A stretch of DNA of 64,000 nt from Kocuria dechangensis (GTDB lineage: Bacteria > Actinomycetota > Actinomycetes > Actinomycetales > Micrococcaceae). Positions 48,095 through 56,467 of the stretch are shown piece after piece; the stretch's first letter is position 1; the number at the start of each line of letters is the position of its first letter. Where the stretch lies: the NCBI RefSeq assembly GCF_014636775.1, contig NZ_BMEQ01000005.1:62001-126000 (forward strand), given 5' to 3'. Below the pieces are notes generated by a model. It saw only the letters and a program-made list of their open reading frames with translations. It was not told the origin of the DNA and did not search any database. The position numbers were made by a program, and so were the translations under genes.

Positions 48095-49903
48095 ATGCCT
48101 CGCGACCGCGCTCGCCGCCTTCCCCGACACGCCCTTCGCCGCCCGTCCATGCCCGTGGCCGCCTTCTCGGCCTTCTCGGCCCTCGTGGCCGTCAGCGTGG
48201 CCGTGAGCTCCGGCATGGGCCCCGCCTCGGTGCTCGAGGCCGGGCAGGGCTCGGCGTTCGGCGGCCAGCGGGACACCGCCGGCAGCCGGGACGGATGGAG
48301 CCTCCTCGCGGCCGGGCCGACGGGAGCGCGGCCGCCGGCCGCACCGGAGGGCGACCGGCGCTCCGACTCCCCGGTCCGGGACGGCGCGGAGGGCCACCAG
48401 GCGTGGCGGGAGGGCTCCGGCCGCGGCGCCGAGAACTCCTCGGTCCGGCCCAGCCCCCGCGCGCCCCAGCTCTACGAGGGCGAGCTGCCGGTCAACACGA
48501 TCATCGCGCCCGCCAGCGGCCCCGTCCTCGAGGGCGGACGCTTCGGCTGGCGGATCGCCCCGGACCGCGGCGGCCGGGAGTTCCACAACGGCACGGACGT
48601 CTCCGCGGCCGAGGGCCTGCCCGTGGTCGCGGCCCTCGACGGCGTGGTGACGGACGTGTTCTGGGACGTGTGGGGCGGCAACCGCGTGGAGGTCACCCAC
48701 GCCGACGGCCTCAAGACCACCTACAACCACCTCAAGGACGTGCGGGTGGAGATCGGCGACGAGCTGGTCGCGTCCGAGCGGCTCGGCACCATCGGCCAGA
48801 CCGGCATCCGCGTGACCGGCCCGCACCTGCACTTCGAGACGTGGGTCGACGGCGCGGCCGTGGACCCCCAGTCCTTCGACTGGATCGACGGGTCGCGGGT
48901 CATCCCCGCCTCCCGCGACAAGTACACCCTCGAGGAGCCCACCGCCGACCCCGCGGACGACGCCGCGGTGACCGACGTCGCGAAGGCCGACGCGGAGAAG
49001 AAGGCTCAGGAGGAGACGGCCGCCGAGAAGAAGGCGGCGGAGAAGAAGGCGGCGGAGAAGAAGGCCGCCGAGCAGAAGAAGAAAACCGAGGCAGAGAAGA
49101 AGGCCGCTGAGCAGAAGAAGAAAACCGAGGCGGAGAAGAAGGAGGCGGAGCAGAAGGCGGCTGAGCAGAAGGAGGCCGCTCCGGCCGAGAAGGCCGAGCC
49201 GGCCCCGGTGCCGGAGGCCCCGGCTGTGCCCGAGCCCGTCGTGGAGCCCGAGGCGCCGGCGGCACCTGCGCCGGCCCCGGTGCCGGCGGCCCCGGCTGTG
49301 CCCGAGCCCGTCGTGGAGCCCGAGGCGCCGGCGGCACCTGCGCCGGCCCCGGTGCCGGCGGCCCCCGCTGCGCCCGAGCCCGTGGTGCAGCCCCCGGCGC
49401 CCGAGGCGCCGGTGGAGCCGATCACTCCTGCCCCGGCCCCGGTGCCGGCGGCCCCCGCTGTGCCCGAGCCCGTGGTGCAGCCCCCGGCGCCCGAGGCCCC
49501 GGCGGAGCCGACCACTCCGGAGCCGACCGCTCCGGAGCCGGCCACTCCGGAGCCGACCGCTCCGGAGCCGACCCCGGCCCCCGTGCCGATCCCGGACGAG
49601 ATCCGTGACACCGACGGCGACGGCAAGCTGGACGTGGACGACGACGACATCGACGGCGACGGCAAGACCAACGACGTGGACGACGACATCGACGGCGACG
49701 GCAAGCTCAACGCCGTGGACGACGACATCGACGGGGACGGCCTGCTGAACGAGGTCGACCCGGACCGCGACGGGGACGGCAAGCCCAACGCCGAGGACGA
49801 GCAGCCGGACGTGCCGGCCCTGATCACCGCCGCTCCGGCAGCGGCCTCCGCGGCCGTGACGCCGGGGCCCGGCGTCACAGAGAGCGGCGTTACGGAGAAG
49901 TGA
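48095..49903 (+). CDS. secreted M23 peptidoglycan peptidase with coiled coil, Pro-rich and Ca-binding repeats
   Basis: 602 residues: N-terminal basic signal sequence (about 20-45), an M23 (LytM) domain (about 135-270) with zinc motifs FHNGTDVS and GPHLHFETW, an Ala/Glu/Lys coiled coil (about 300-370), a long Pro/Glu/Val/Ala-rich stalk (about 370-505), and a DxDGDG-type repeat domain (about 505-575) resembling thrombospondin type-3 calcium repeats. Both metal motifs are intact, so it should cleave wall peptides. ATG at 48095 is preferred over the GTG at 48083. The extra domains suggest tethering in the wall or to the surface. No membrane anchor is seen at the C-terminus. Confidence 0.88.
   Translation: MPRDRARRLPRHALRRPSMPVAAFSAFSALVAVSVAVSSGMGPASVLEAGQGSAFGGQRDTAGSRDGWSLLAAGPTGARPPAAPEGDRRSDSPVRDGAEGHQAWREGSGRGAENSSVRPSPRAPQLYEGELPVNTIIAPASGPVLEGGRFGWRIAPDRGGREFHNGTDVSAAEGLPVVAALDGVVTDVFWDVWGGNRVEVTHADGLKTTYNHLKDVRVEIGDELVASERLGTIGQTGIRVTGPHLHFETWVDGAAVDPQSFDWIDGSRVIPASRDKYTLEEPTADPADDAAVTDVAKADAEKKAQEETAAEKKAAEKKAAEKKAAEQKKKTEAEKKAAEQKKKTEAEKKEAEQKAAEQKEAAPAEKAEPAPVPEAPAVPEPVVEPEAPAAPAPAPVPAAPAVPEPVVEPEAPAAPAPAPVPAAPAAPEPVVQPPAPEAPVEPITPAPAPVPAAPAVPEPVVQPPAPEAPAEPTTPEPTAPEPATPEPTAPEPTPAPVPIPDEIRDTDGDGKLDVDDDDIDGDGKTNDVDDDIDGDGKLNAVDDDIDGDGLLNEVDPDRDGDGKPNAEDEQPDVPALITAAPAAASAAVTPGPGVTESGVTEK
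48985..49190 (+). repeat. Lys/Glu/Ala coiled-coil coding repeats
   Basis: Short repeated KKAAE(Q/K)KKKTEAE units within the M23 gene; DNA copies nearly identical, for example GAGCAGAAGAAGAAAACCGA occurring twice. Charged coiled coil or single alpha helix in the protein. Confidence 0.75.
49195..49600 (+). repeat. Pro/Val/Glu/Ala-rich coding repeats
   Basis: A roughly 84-base unit (encoding about APAPVPAAPAVPEPVV plus EPEAPA) occurs twice almost identically at about 49200-49370 and recurs in diverged form to about 49510, followed by (TPEPTAPEP)-like repeats. Typical wall-spanning stalk; copy number is expected to vary between strains. Confidence 0.8.
49607..49810 (+). repeat. DxDGDG calcium-binding repeats
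   Basis: Five DxDGDGK/L units (DTDGDGKLDVDDDDIDGDGK, and so on) encoded in tandem, the type-3 thrombospondin style of calcium loop. They fold only with calcium in known proteins. Confidence 0.8.
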
Positions 49904-49985
49904 CCGCGCAACGAACCCTCCCCGGAGGCCGGGCGAACTAGCATTGGTCCCCTGACCAGTCCGTTCACGCGCGGGGGCGAGAGCG

Positions 49986-51431
49986 ATGAACACCACGGAC
50001 CAGCAGCACCCGGGGACCACGGTCGACCACGTCCTGCACGAGCTGCGGGAGCGCCTGGCCGGCACGCTCCTCGAACCGGGAGACTCCGGCTACGACGAGG
50101 CCCGACGGGTGTGGAACGGCATGATCGACCGGCACCCCCGTGCCGTGGTCCGCGCCGGCTCCGTCGCGGACATCGCGCCCGTCCTGGAGACGGCCCGGCG
50201 GACCGGCCTGCCGCTGGCGGTGCGGGGCGGCGGGCACAACATCGCCGGCCACGGCACCGTCGAGGGCGGCCTGGTGCTGGACCTCGGCGGGCTGCGCGAC
50301 GTCGTCGTCGACCCCGCGAACCAGCTGGTGAGCGTGGCGCCCGGCGCCCTCCTGGCGGACCTCGACCGCGCCACCGCCCGCCACGAGCTCGCGGTGCCCG
50401 TGGGCGTGATCAGCATGACGGGCGTGGCCGGGCTGACCCTCGGCGGCGGGGTGGGCTGGCTGACCCGGAGCAACGGCCTGACGATCGACAACCTGGACTC
50501 CGCCGACGTCGTCACCGCCGCGGGGGAGCACCTGCACGCCAGCGAGGAGGAGAACGAGGACCTGTTCTGGGGCCTGCGCGGCGGCGGGGGGAACTTCGGC
50601 GTGGTCTCGTCCTTCACGTTCCGCGCCCGCCGGCTGCCGAGCCCCGTGCTCACGGGGAACCTGTTCTACCGCCGTCCCCACTGGAAGCAGGCGCTGACCG
50701 CCTTCGACCGGTGGACGCGCGGGCTGCCGGACGAGATGAACCCCATCGTGACGGTCATGGTCCTGCCGCCCGACTTCGGGATGGGCGACGAGCCGTGGCT
50801 GATGGTGGGCTTCGCGTGGGCGTCCCAGGACCACTCGGCGGGGATGGACCTCGTCGACCGGCTGCGGGCGGAGGCCCCGCCGGACGCGGAGGAGATCGGG
50901 GCCACGCCGTGGACCGCGTGGCAGAGCGCCATGGACACCGTCTTCCCGAAGGGCGCGCGCGGCTACTGGAAGAACGTGTCGTTCTCCCGCCTGGACGAGG
51001 AGGTCGTCGACGCCCTCGTGGACGTCGCCGCGGAGATCACGTGGCCGGGCACGGGCATCGACATCCACCACCTGGAGGGCGCCTTCGGCCGGGTGCCGGA
51101 GGAGGCCACCGCGTTCCCGAACCGGTCCTCGCGGTTCTGGCTCAACGTCTACGGCTTCTGGCAGGATCCCGCCGAGGACGAGCGGCTGACGGCGTTCGCC
51201 CGGACGGTGCACGCCCGGATGCAGCCGTTCGCCGAGCACGGCGAGTACGTGAACTTCCTCGGCGCCGAGCACGGTCTCGACCCGGCGGAGACCGCCCGCC
51301 GGTCCTACGGGCGGGCCAAGCACCAGCGGCTGGTGGACCTGAAGTCCCGCTACGACCCGGAGAACCTCTTCCGGCTCAACCACAACGTGCTCCCCGCGCC
51401 GCCCGAGACCGGGAGCGGGCCGGTCAGCTGA
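49986..51431 (+). CDS. FAD-linked oxidase, berberine-bridge-enzyme type
   Basis: 481 residues with the VAO/PCMH FAD domain and a C-terminal BBE segment. LAVRGGGHNIAGHG carries the His for covalent 8-alpha-histidyl FAD; MTGVAGLTLGGGVGWLTRSN follows, then NGLTIDNLDSADVV, where BBE bicovalent enzymes have Cys but here Ile. So mono-covalent FAD is expected. The C-terminus KSRYDPENLFRLNHNV is the BBE hallmark. Such oxidases act on alcohols, sugars or aromatic alkaloids. ATG at 49986. Overlaps the convergent hydrolase by eight bases. Confidence 0.9.
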   Translation: MNTTDQQHPGTTVDHVLHELRERLAGTLLEPGDSGYDEARRVWNGMIDRHPRAVVRAGSVADIAPVLETARRTGLPLAVRGGGHNIAGHGTVEGGLVLDLGGLRDVVVDPANQLVSVAPGALLADLDRATARHELAVPVGVISMTGVAGLTLGGGVGWLTRSNGLTIDNLDSADVVTAAGEHLHASEEENEDLFWGLRGGGGNFGVVSSFTFRARRLPSPVLTGNLFYRRPHWKQALTAFDRWTRGLPDEMNPIVTVMVLPPDFGMGDEPWLMVGFAWASQDHSAGMDLVDRLRAEAPPDAEEIGATPWTAWQSAMDTVFPKGARGYWKNVSFSRLDEEVVDALVDVAAEITWPGTGIDIHHLEGAFGRVPEEATAFPNRSSRFWLNVYGFWQDPAEDERLTAFARTVHARMQPFAEHGEYVNFLGAEHGLDPAETARRSYGRAKHQRLVDLKSRYDPENLFRLNHNVLPAPPETGSGPVS

Positions 51432-51957
51432 TCAGGCCCTGGCCGGTCCACTCCGTGGGCAGGTGCCCGCCCTGCGGCAGCATCACCACGTGCGCCGACG
51501 GCAGGCGCTCGCCGAGCCGGTGCGCGTGGGCGGGTGGGACGACCTCGTCGTCCTCGGCGTGGACCACGAAGATCTCCAGGTCCGCGAGCGTGCGGCCCGC
51601 GGTGGGCGGCAGGGCGAAGCCGGCGTGGCCCCACTCCGGGTCCGCCGCGTCCCAGACGGGCGCGGCCACCGTGATCACCCGCTGCAGGAGGGTGGGGATG
51701 CGGTGGCAGAGGAAGCGCAGGGCCTCGGACCCGCCCAGGGAGTGGCCCACGATCACCCAGGGCTCGTCCGGGATCGCCCGGATGACTTTCCCGATGGCGT
51801 CCTGCCACAGCTGCGGGTCGGGGTCCTCGGGGCGGGGCAGCTCGGGGGCGATGAGGTCCGCGTCCGGCCACTGCCGGCGCACGGCCTCCAGGACCGGGTT
51901 CGCGCCGGGGTCCGGCTGAGGCCCGGCGCCGTGCAGGAAGAGGATCCGGTGGACCAT
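51424..51957 (-). CDS. RBBP9/YdeN-like alpha/beta serine hydrolase
   Basis: 177-residue small alpha/beta hydrolase: ILFLHGAGPQPDPGANPVL with the oxyanion-type start, nucleophile elbow IVGHSLGGSEAL, Asp in HAEDDEVVPPAH and His in LPQGGHLPTE. Resembles the short RBBP9/YdeN hydrolases of unknown substrate. ATG at 51957 with CGAGGTG upstream; the frame is open to 52035. Divergent from the MDR dehydrogenase with 137 bases between, where no other element is seen. Confidence 0.85.
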   Translation of the reverse strand: MVHRILFLHGAGPQPDPGANPVLEAVRRQWPDADLIAPELPRPEDPDPQLWQDAIGKVIRAIPDEPWVIVGHSLGGSEALRFLCHRIPTLLQRVITVAAPVWDAADPEWGHAGFALPPTAGRTLADLEIFVVHAEDDEVVPPAHAHRLGERLPSAHVVMLPQGGHLPTEWTGQGLIS

Positions 51958-52094
51958 GGGGCACCTCGGGACGGGGGCGGGGACGGCGTGCGCCATTGGT
52001 ACAGAACTGTCCTCGCCGGTCCCGCGGGCTGTCAAGGTCCGTGCGCCGCGCGGCGCGGCTGTCCCCGGCGGGGCGGGATGGACACAATGGGACC

Positions 52095-53111
52095 ATGACC
52101 GACGCCGCTCAGCCGCCTGCCGCCCAGGACCGCACGGCCCGCTCCTACTGGACCGTGGAGCCCGGCCGGGGCGAGCTGCGGACGGCCCCGCTGCCTCCGG
52201 CCGGGCCCGGCGACGTGGTGGTCCGGGCGCTGCGCTCGGGGATCAGCCGCGGCACGGAGTCGCTGGTCCACCGCGGGATGGTCCCGGAGCGGGTGCGCGA
52301 GCGGATGCGCGCGCCCTTCCAGGAGGGCGGGTTCCCGGGCCCGGTGAAGTACGGGTACCTCGCCGTCGGCGTGGTGGAGGAGGGCCCCGAGGAGCTGCTG
52401 GGCCGGCGCGTGTTCAGCCTGCACCCGCACCAGGACCGCTACGTCCTCCCGGCCTCCGCCGTGACCCCCGTGCCCGACGACGTCCCCTCCGACCGCGCGG
52501 TGCTGACCGGCGCCGTGGAGACCGCCGTCAACGCCCTGTGGGAGGCCGCGCCCCGCCTGGGGGACCGGGTGGCCGTGGTCGGCGCCGGGATGATCGGGGC
52601 GTGCGCGGCCGCGCTGCTGGCCCGGTTCCCCCTCGCGCGCCTCCAGCTCGTGGACCCGCAGCCGTCCCGGCGGGAGCTGGCGCGGCGGCTCGGCGTCGAG
52701 CACGTGGTCCCGGAGGACGCCGCGGGGGACTGCGACGTCGTCGTCCACGCCTCGTCCACCGCGGCCGGGCTCGCCCGGGGCCTCGAGCTGCTCGGCGACG
52801 AGGGCGAGCTCATCGAGCTGTCCTGGTACGGGGACGAGGACCCCTCCGTCCCGCTCGGGGCCGACTTCCACGCCCGGCGGCTGCAGATCCGCGCGAGCCA
52901 GGTGGGCGCCGTCGCCGCCGCCCGCCGCGCCCGCCGCACCACCGCCGACCGGCTCGCCACGGCCCTCGACGCCCTGCGCGACCCCCGCTTCGACGCCCTG
53001 CTCTCCGGCTCCTCGCCCTTCGAGGAGCTGCCCGGGACGATGGTCCGGCTCGCCGAGCCGCGCTCGGACGTCCTGTGCCACGTGGTGACCTACGACCGAC
53101 CGACCCCCTGA
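52095..53111 (+). CDS. zinc-independent MDR alcohol dehydrogenase-like oxidoreductase
   Basis: 338 residues of the medium-chain dehydrogenase superfamily. N-terminal GroES-like part with GISRGTESLVHRGMVP and PGPVKYGYLAVGVVEEG, then the Rossmann part VAVVGAGMIGACAAALLARF. The catalytic zinc Cys/His ligands of classical ADHs are absent. This subgroup occurs beside 6-pyruvoyl-tetrahydropterin-synthase homologues and glycosyltransferases in actinobacteria (recall). First gene of the cluster at 52.1-55.6 kb; the next gene starts 13 bases later. Confidence 0.85.
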   Translation: MTDAAQPPAAQDRTARSYWTVEPGRGELRTAPLPPAGPGDVVVRALRSGISRGTESLVHRGMVPERVRERMRAPFQEGGFPGPVKYGYLAVGVVEEGPEELLGRRVFSLHPHQDRYVLPASAVTPVPDDVPSDRAVLTGAVETAVNALWEAAPRLGDRVAVVGAGMIGACAAALLARFPLARLQLVDPQPSRRELARRLGVEHVVPEDAAGDCDVVVHASSTAAGLARGLELLGDEGELIELSWYGDEDPSVPLGADFHARRLQIRASQVGAVAAARRARRTTADRLATALDALRDPRFDALLSGSSPFEELPGTMVRLAEPRSDVLCHVVTYDRPTP

Positions 53112-53124
53112 CCCGAGGAGCCCC

Positions 53125-53544
53125 GTGTTCACCCTGACCGTCCGCGACCACATCATGATCGCCCACAGCCTCCCCGACCCCTTCTTTGGCCCCGCCCAGC
53201 ACCTGCACGGGGCCACCTACGCGGTCGAGACCACGTGGGCGCGGCCCGTCCTCGACGAGCACGGCGTGGTCATGGACATCGGCGTGGCCTCCCGGCTGCT
53301 CTCGGGCGTGCTCGACGGGCTGCGCTACCGCAACCTCGACGAGCACCCGGACTTCGAGGGCCGGCTGACCACCACCGAGGTCCTCGCCCAGCACATCGCC
53401 GAGCGGCTGGCCGCGGGCGCGGCGGAGGTCCCCGGCCTGGAGCGGCTCACCGTGACCCTGCGGGAGAACCCCGACGCCTGGGCGTCCTACACCCTGGAGC
53501 TGCCCGTGCTCAGCGAGCGCGGCGGGCCGGCCCCCGCCCGATGA
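53125..53544 (+). CDS. divergent 6-pyruvoyl-tetrahydropterin synthase/QueD homologue
   Basis: 139 residues of T-fold type. FTLTVRDHIMIAHSLPDPFF and QHLHGATYAVETTWARPV align with the PTPS/QueD N-terminus, and TTTEVLAQHIAERL with its Thr-Glu pterin anchor. However, the catalytic Cys four places before LHG is Ala24 and the third zinc His of the LHGH motif is Ala30 (LHGATY); His14, His26 and His28 remain. So it may bind a pterin-like or other ligand with changed chemistry. GTG at 53125 follows GAGGAG. Overlaps the glycosyltransferase start (ATGA). Confidence 0.82.
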   Translation: MFTLTVRDHIMIAHSLPDPFFGPAQHLHGATYAVETTWARPVLDEHGVVMDIGVASRLLSGVLDGLRYRNLDEHPDFEGRLTTTEVLAQHIAERLAAGAAEVPGLERLTVTLRENPDAWASYTLELPVLSERGGPAPAR

Positions 53545-54683
53545 GCACGTGCGGGGACGGCGCCGGGGTCCTGGAGGTCGTCATGCCCGACGACGGGCGC
53601 CCGACCGGCGGGTCCCTCTACGACCTCCGCCTCGTGGCGGCGCTGCGCGGTCTGGGCCGCGCGGCCCGCACGGTGCCCGTCGCCGGGAGCTGGCCCCACC
53701 CGGACGCGGCCGCCAGGGCCCGCCTGCGCGCCGCGCTCGGCGAGCCCGCGCCGGGGCGGACGGTCCTGCTCGACGGCCTGGTCGGCTGCGCGGCCCCCGA
53801 GGTGGTCGACGACGCCGTGCGCTGCGGGGTGCCCGTCCACGTCCTGTTGCACCTGCCGCTGCCGGCCGAGACCGGGCTGGGCCCCGCCGAGGCGCAGGAG
53901 CTGGGGCGGCGGGAGGCCGCCGCGCTCGCGGCCGCGACCGGGGTGGTCGTCACCAGCTCGTGGGCCGCCCGGGACCTGCGGCGGCGCTACGGGACCGAGG
54001 GCGCGGCCGTCGCGGTGCCCGGCACACGGCCCGTCCCGGTGGCGGGCGGCTCGGCCCCGCCGCGGCTGTCCTGCGTGGGCTCGCTGACCCCCCTCAAGAA
54101 CCAGGTGCTGCTGCTGGAGGCCCTCGCCCCGCTGGTGCGCCTGGACTGGACGCTCGACCTCGTGGGCGCGCCCGGCCCCGCCGGGTACGTCCGCACGCTG
54201 CAGGAGGCGGTCGAGGCGTTCCCCGACCCCGCCCGGGTGCGCCGCACCGGCCCCCTCACGGGCGCGGCCCTGGAGGCGCAGTGGGAGGCCACGGACCTGC
54301 TCGTGCTCTCCTCGACGGCCGAGACCTACGGGATGGTCGTCGCCGAGGCGCTCGCCCACGGCATCCCCGCCGTGGTCCCCGCGGGCACGGGCGCGGTCGA
54401 GGCCCTCGACGGCGCCCCGGACGGGACCGGCGCGGCCCGGGACCGGGCCGGCGCCGCCCTCGACAGCGCCGACCCGGCGGCCTGGACCGCCGTCCTGCAC
54501 GAGTGGCTCACGGACCCCGCCCTGCGCGAGCGCTGGCGGCGCCGCGCCCTGGTCCGCCGCGCCGGGCTGCGCACGTGGGAGGACACCGCCCGCGACGTCC
54601 TGGCGGCGCTGCGCCCGCCCGTCCCCGCCGCCGGCCCGCACGCCCCGCACACCGACCCACCGTCCGACACCAGGAGGTTGTGA
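53541..54683 (+). CDS. GT4-type glycosyltransferase
   Basis: 380 residues, GT-B fold. C-terminal half carries SCVGSLTPLKNQVLLLEALA and LLVLSSTAETYGMVVAEALA, the GT4 E-x7-E nucleotide-sugar motif. The N-terminus MPDDGRPTGGSLYDLRLVAA is atypical, fitting an unusual acceptor. ATG at 53541 overlaps the PTPS-like stop by four bases, so the two are translationally coupled and probably share a pathway. Donor sugar unknown. Confidence 0.85.
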   Translation: MSTCGDGAGVLEVVMPDDGRPTGGSLYDLRLVAALRGLGRAARTVPVAGSWPHPDAAARARLRAALGEPAPGRTVLLDGLVGCAAPEVVDDAVRCGVPVHVLLHLPLPAETGLGPAEAQELGRREAAALAAATGVVVTSSWAARDLRRRYGTEGAAVAVPGTRPVPVAGGSAPPRLSCVGSLTPLKNQVLLLEALAPLVRLDWTLDLVGAPGPAGYVRTLQEAVEAFPDPARVRRTGPLTGAALEAQWEATDLLVLSSTAETYGMVVAEALAHGIPAVVPAGTGAVEALDGAPDGTGAARDRAGAALDSADPAAWTAVLHEWLTDPALRERWRRRALVRRAGLRTWEDTARDVLAALRPPVPAAGPHAPHTDPPSDTRRL

Positions 54684-54685
54684 CC

Positions 54686-55612
54686 ATGGAACGTCCCGTC
54701 GCCGAGCATCCCGCCGCGGAGCACCCCGTCCCCGAGCGTCCCATCGCGGGGGACTGGCTGGCCCTGCGCGAGCCCGCCGACGCCGCCGCGCGCGAGCACT
54801 CCCGCTCCCTGGCCGACCGGCTCGTCCGGCACTGGGCCGGGCAGGGGCCGGAGGAGGCCGGACAGGACGCGCCCGTCCTCGTCGTCGACATCGGGGCCGG
54901 GACCGGCGCCAACCGGGCCTGGCTCGCCGGGCACCTGCCCGGCCCGCAGCGGTGGGTGCTGCTCGACCACGACCGGGGCCTGCTCGAGCACGCCGTGGCC
55001 GCCGCGCGGGAGGAGGGGGCCGACGTCGTCCCCGTCCACGCCGGGGTGGAGTCGCTCGAGCGCGTGCTGGCCGAGCACCCGGCGCCCCGCCGGCTCGTGA
55101 CGTGCTCCGCGCTGCTCGACCTGCTGAGCCGGGACCAGATCCGGGAGCTGGCCCGCGTGCTCTCCGCCGCGGGGGTCCCGGCCCTGTTCGCCCTCACCGT
55201 CGACGGCGAGGTGCACCTCGACCCGCCCCACCACCTCGACGCCCCGGTGCTGGGCGCCTTCGACGACCACCAGCTGCGCGGCGAGCTCGCCGGCCCGGAG
55301 GCGGTCGCGCTGGCCGCCGCCGCGCTGCAGGAGCAGGGGATGGCCGTGGACGTGCAGCCCACCCCGTGGTGGATCGCCGAGCAGCCGTGGGCCCGGCCCC
55401 TGCTGGAGCGCTTCCTCGCCGACCGGGCGGACGCCGCCGCGGAGCACCGCCCCGACCTCACCGCCGAGGCGCACGCCTGGCTGCGGACCCGGCTGGTGGA
55501 CTGCGCCCGCGGGAGGCTGCGCGCCACCGTGGGGCACGCGGACCTGCTGGCCCTGCCCTGCGGCCGGGACGGCACCGGGACCGGGGACGAGGCCGGGGAC
55601 GGGCTCAGCTGA
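54686..55612 (+). CDS. class I SAM-dependent methyltransferase
   Basis: 308 residues. SAM motif VVDIGAGTGANRAWLAGHLP near residue 70, then RWVLLDHDRGLLEHAVAAAR and TCSALLDLLSRDQIRELARV. The first about 25 residues are repeats of EHP/ERP. CAGGAGG lies seven bases before the ATG at 54686, two bases after the glycosyltransferase stop. It would methylate the cluster's product (sugar or aglycone); the acceptor is unknown. Overlaps the convergent CDP-alcohol transferase by eight bases. Confidence 0.83.
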   Translation: MERPVAEHPAAEHPVPERPIAGDWLALREPADAAAREHSRSLADRLVRHWAGQGPEEAGQDAPVLVVDIGAGTGANRAWLAGHLPGPQRWVLLDHDRGLLEHAVAAAREEGADVVPVHAGVESLERVLAEHPAPRRLVTCSALLDLLSRDQIRELARVLSAAGVPALFALTVDGEVHLDPPHHLDAPVLGAFDDHQLRGELAGPEAVALAAAALQEQGMAVDVQPTPWWIAEQPWARPLLERFLADRADAAAEHRPDLTAEAHAWLRTRLVDCARGRLRATVGHADLLALPCGRDGTGTGDEAGDGLS

Positions 55613-56372
55613 GGCCGCGCGCCCGCCGTTCGAGCCACACGGTGTCCCGCCCGAACGAGACGACCAGCAGGGCCAGGGCCACCGCCACGGCGGCGGTCGC
55701 CAGTGGCAGCGGGATCAGCGGGACCAGTGCGCCCAGCAGCGTCCCGCCCTGGATCCCGGCGGTCGTCCGCCGGTAGGAGCTGTACGGCAGCGGCCGGCGC
55801 CACCCCGGCCGCAGGCGCAGGCCGAGGAGGAAGAGGTAGCGCAGCGCCCCGATCACCAGCACCCACCAGGCCCCGGGCAGGCCCAGCCGTGCGGCCACGG
55901 CGACGGCGAGGACCAGGATCAGGACGGCGTCCACCTCCTGGTCGAACCGGGCCCCGGCGCTCGTGGCGGTGCCGGTCCGGCGGGCGACCCAGCCGTCGAG
56001 GCCGTCGAGCAGCCACGCGGGCAGCGCCACGGCGAACAGCGCCCAGCACCAGGCGGCGGAGGGACGGGCCGCGGCCTCGCCGAGCACGGGCGCGAGGCCC
56101 AGGGGCAGCAGCGCCGCCGCGACGGCCACGAGCACGGAGCGCGCCACCGTGACCCGGTCCGCCGGGCCGTAGGGCTCCGCGCGGCGGTGCGTGGTGCTGC
56201 GGACCACGGCCCCGACCACGGCCAGGCCCAGGACGCCGGCGACGAGCGCCGGGACGGCGCCCGCGCCCGCAACGACCCCCACCAGGGCGACGGCCGCCGC
56301 GGTGACGACGAGCGCGGCGGCGCCGTCCCGGCGGGCCGACGCGCGCGGGTCGGCGGGACGGGCCAGCGCCAT
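55605..56372 (-). CDS. CDP-alcohol phosphatidyltransferase-family membrane enzyme
   Basis: 255 residues with about six to seven hydrophobic helices. The full catalytic signature D-G-x-D-G-x2-A-R-x8-G-x3-D-x3-D is present (LLDGLDGWVARRTGTATSAG, then ARFDQEVDAV). Such enzymes move a phospho-alcohol from CDP-alcohol to a lipid or polyol. The YSSYRRTTAGIQGG stretch is typical of a subgroup found in the same actinobacterial clusters (recall). ATG at 56372. Divergent from the flippase-like gene; the two may act on one lipid. Confidence 0.88.
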   Translation of the reverse strand: MALARPADPRASARRDGAAALVVTAAAVALVGVVAGAGAVPALVAGVLGLAVVGAVVRSTTHRRAEPYGPADRVTVARSVLVAVAAALLPLGLAPVLGEAAARPSAAWCWALFAVALPAWLLDGLDGWVARRTGTATSAGARFDQEVDAVLILVLAVAVAARLGLPGAWWVLVIGALRYLFLLGLRLRPGWRRPLPYSSYRRTTAGIQGGTLLGALVPLIPLPLATAAVAVALALLVVSFGRDTVWLERRARGLS

Positions 56373-56467
56373 CGGGTCCTCCTCCGGATCGGATGACCCA
56401 TCCTGGACGGGCCGCGCGCGGGCGTCAATCGGGCGGGGCGCGCAGGACCGCCCATTACACTGCGGCC

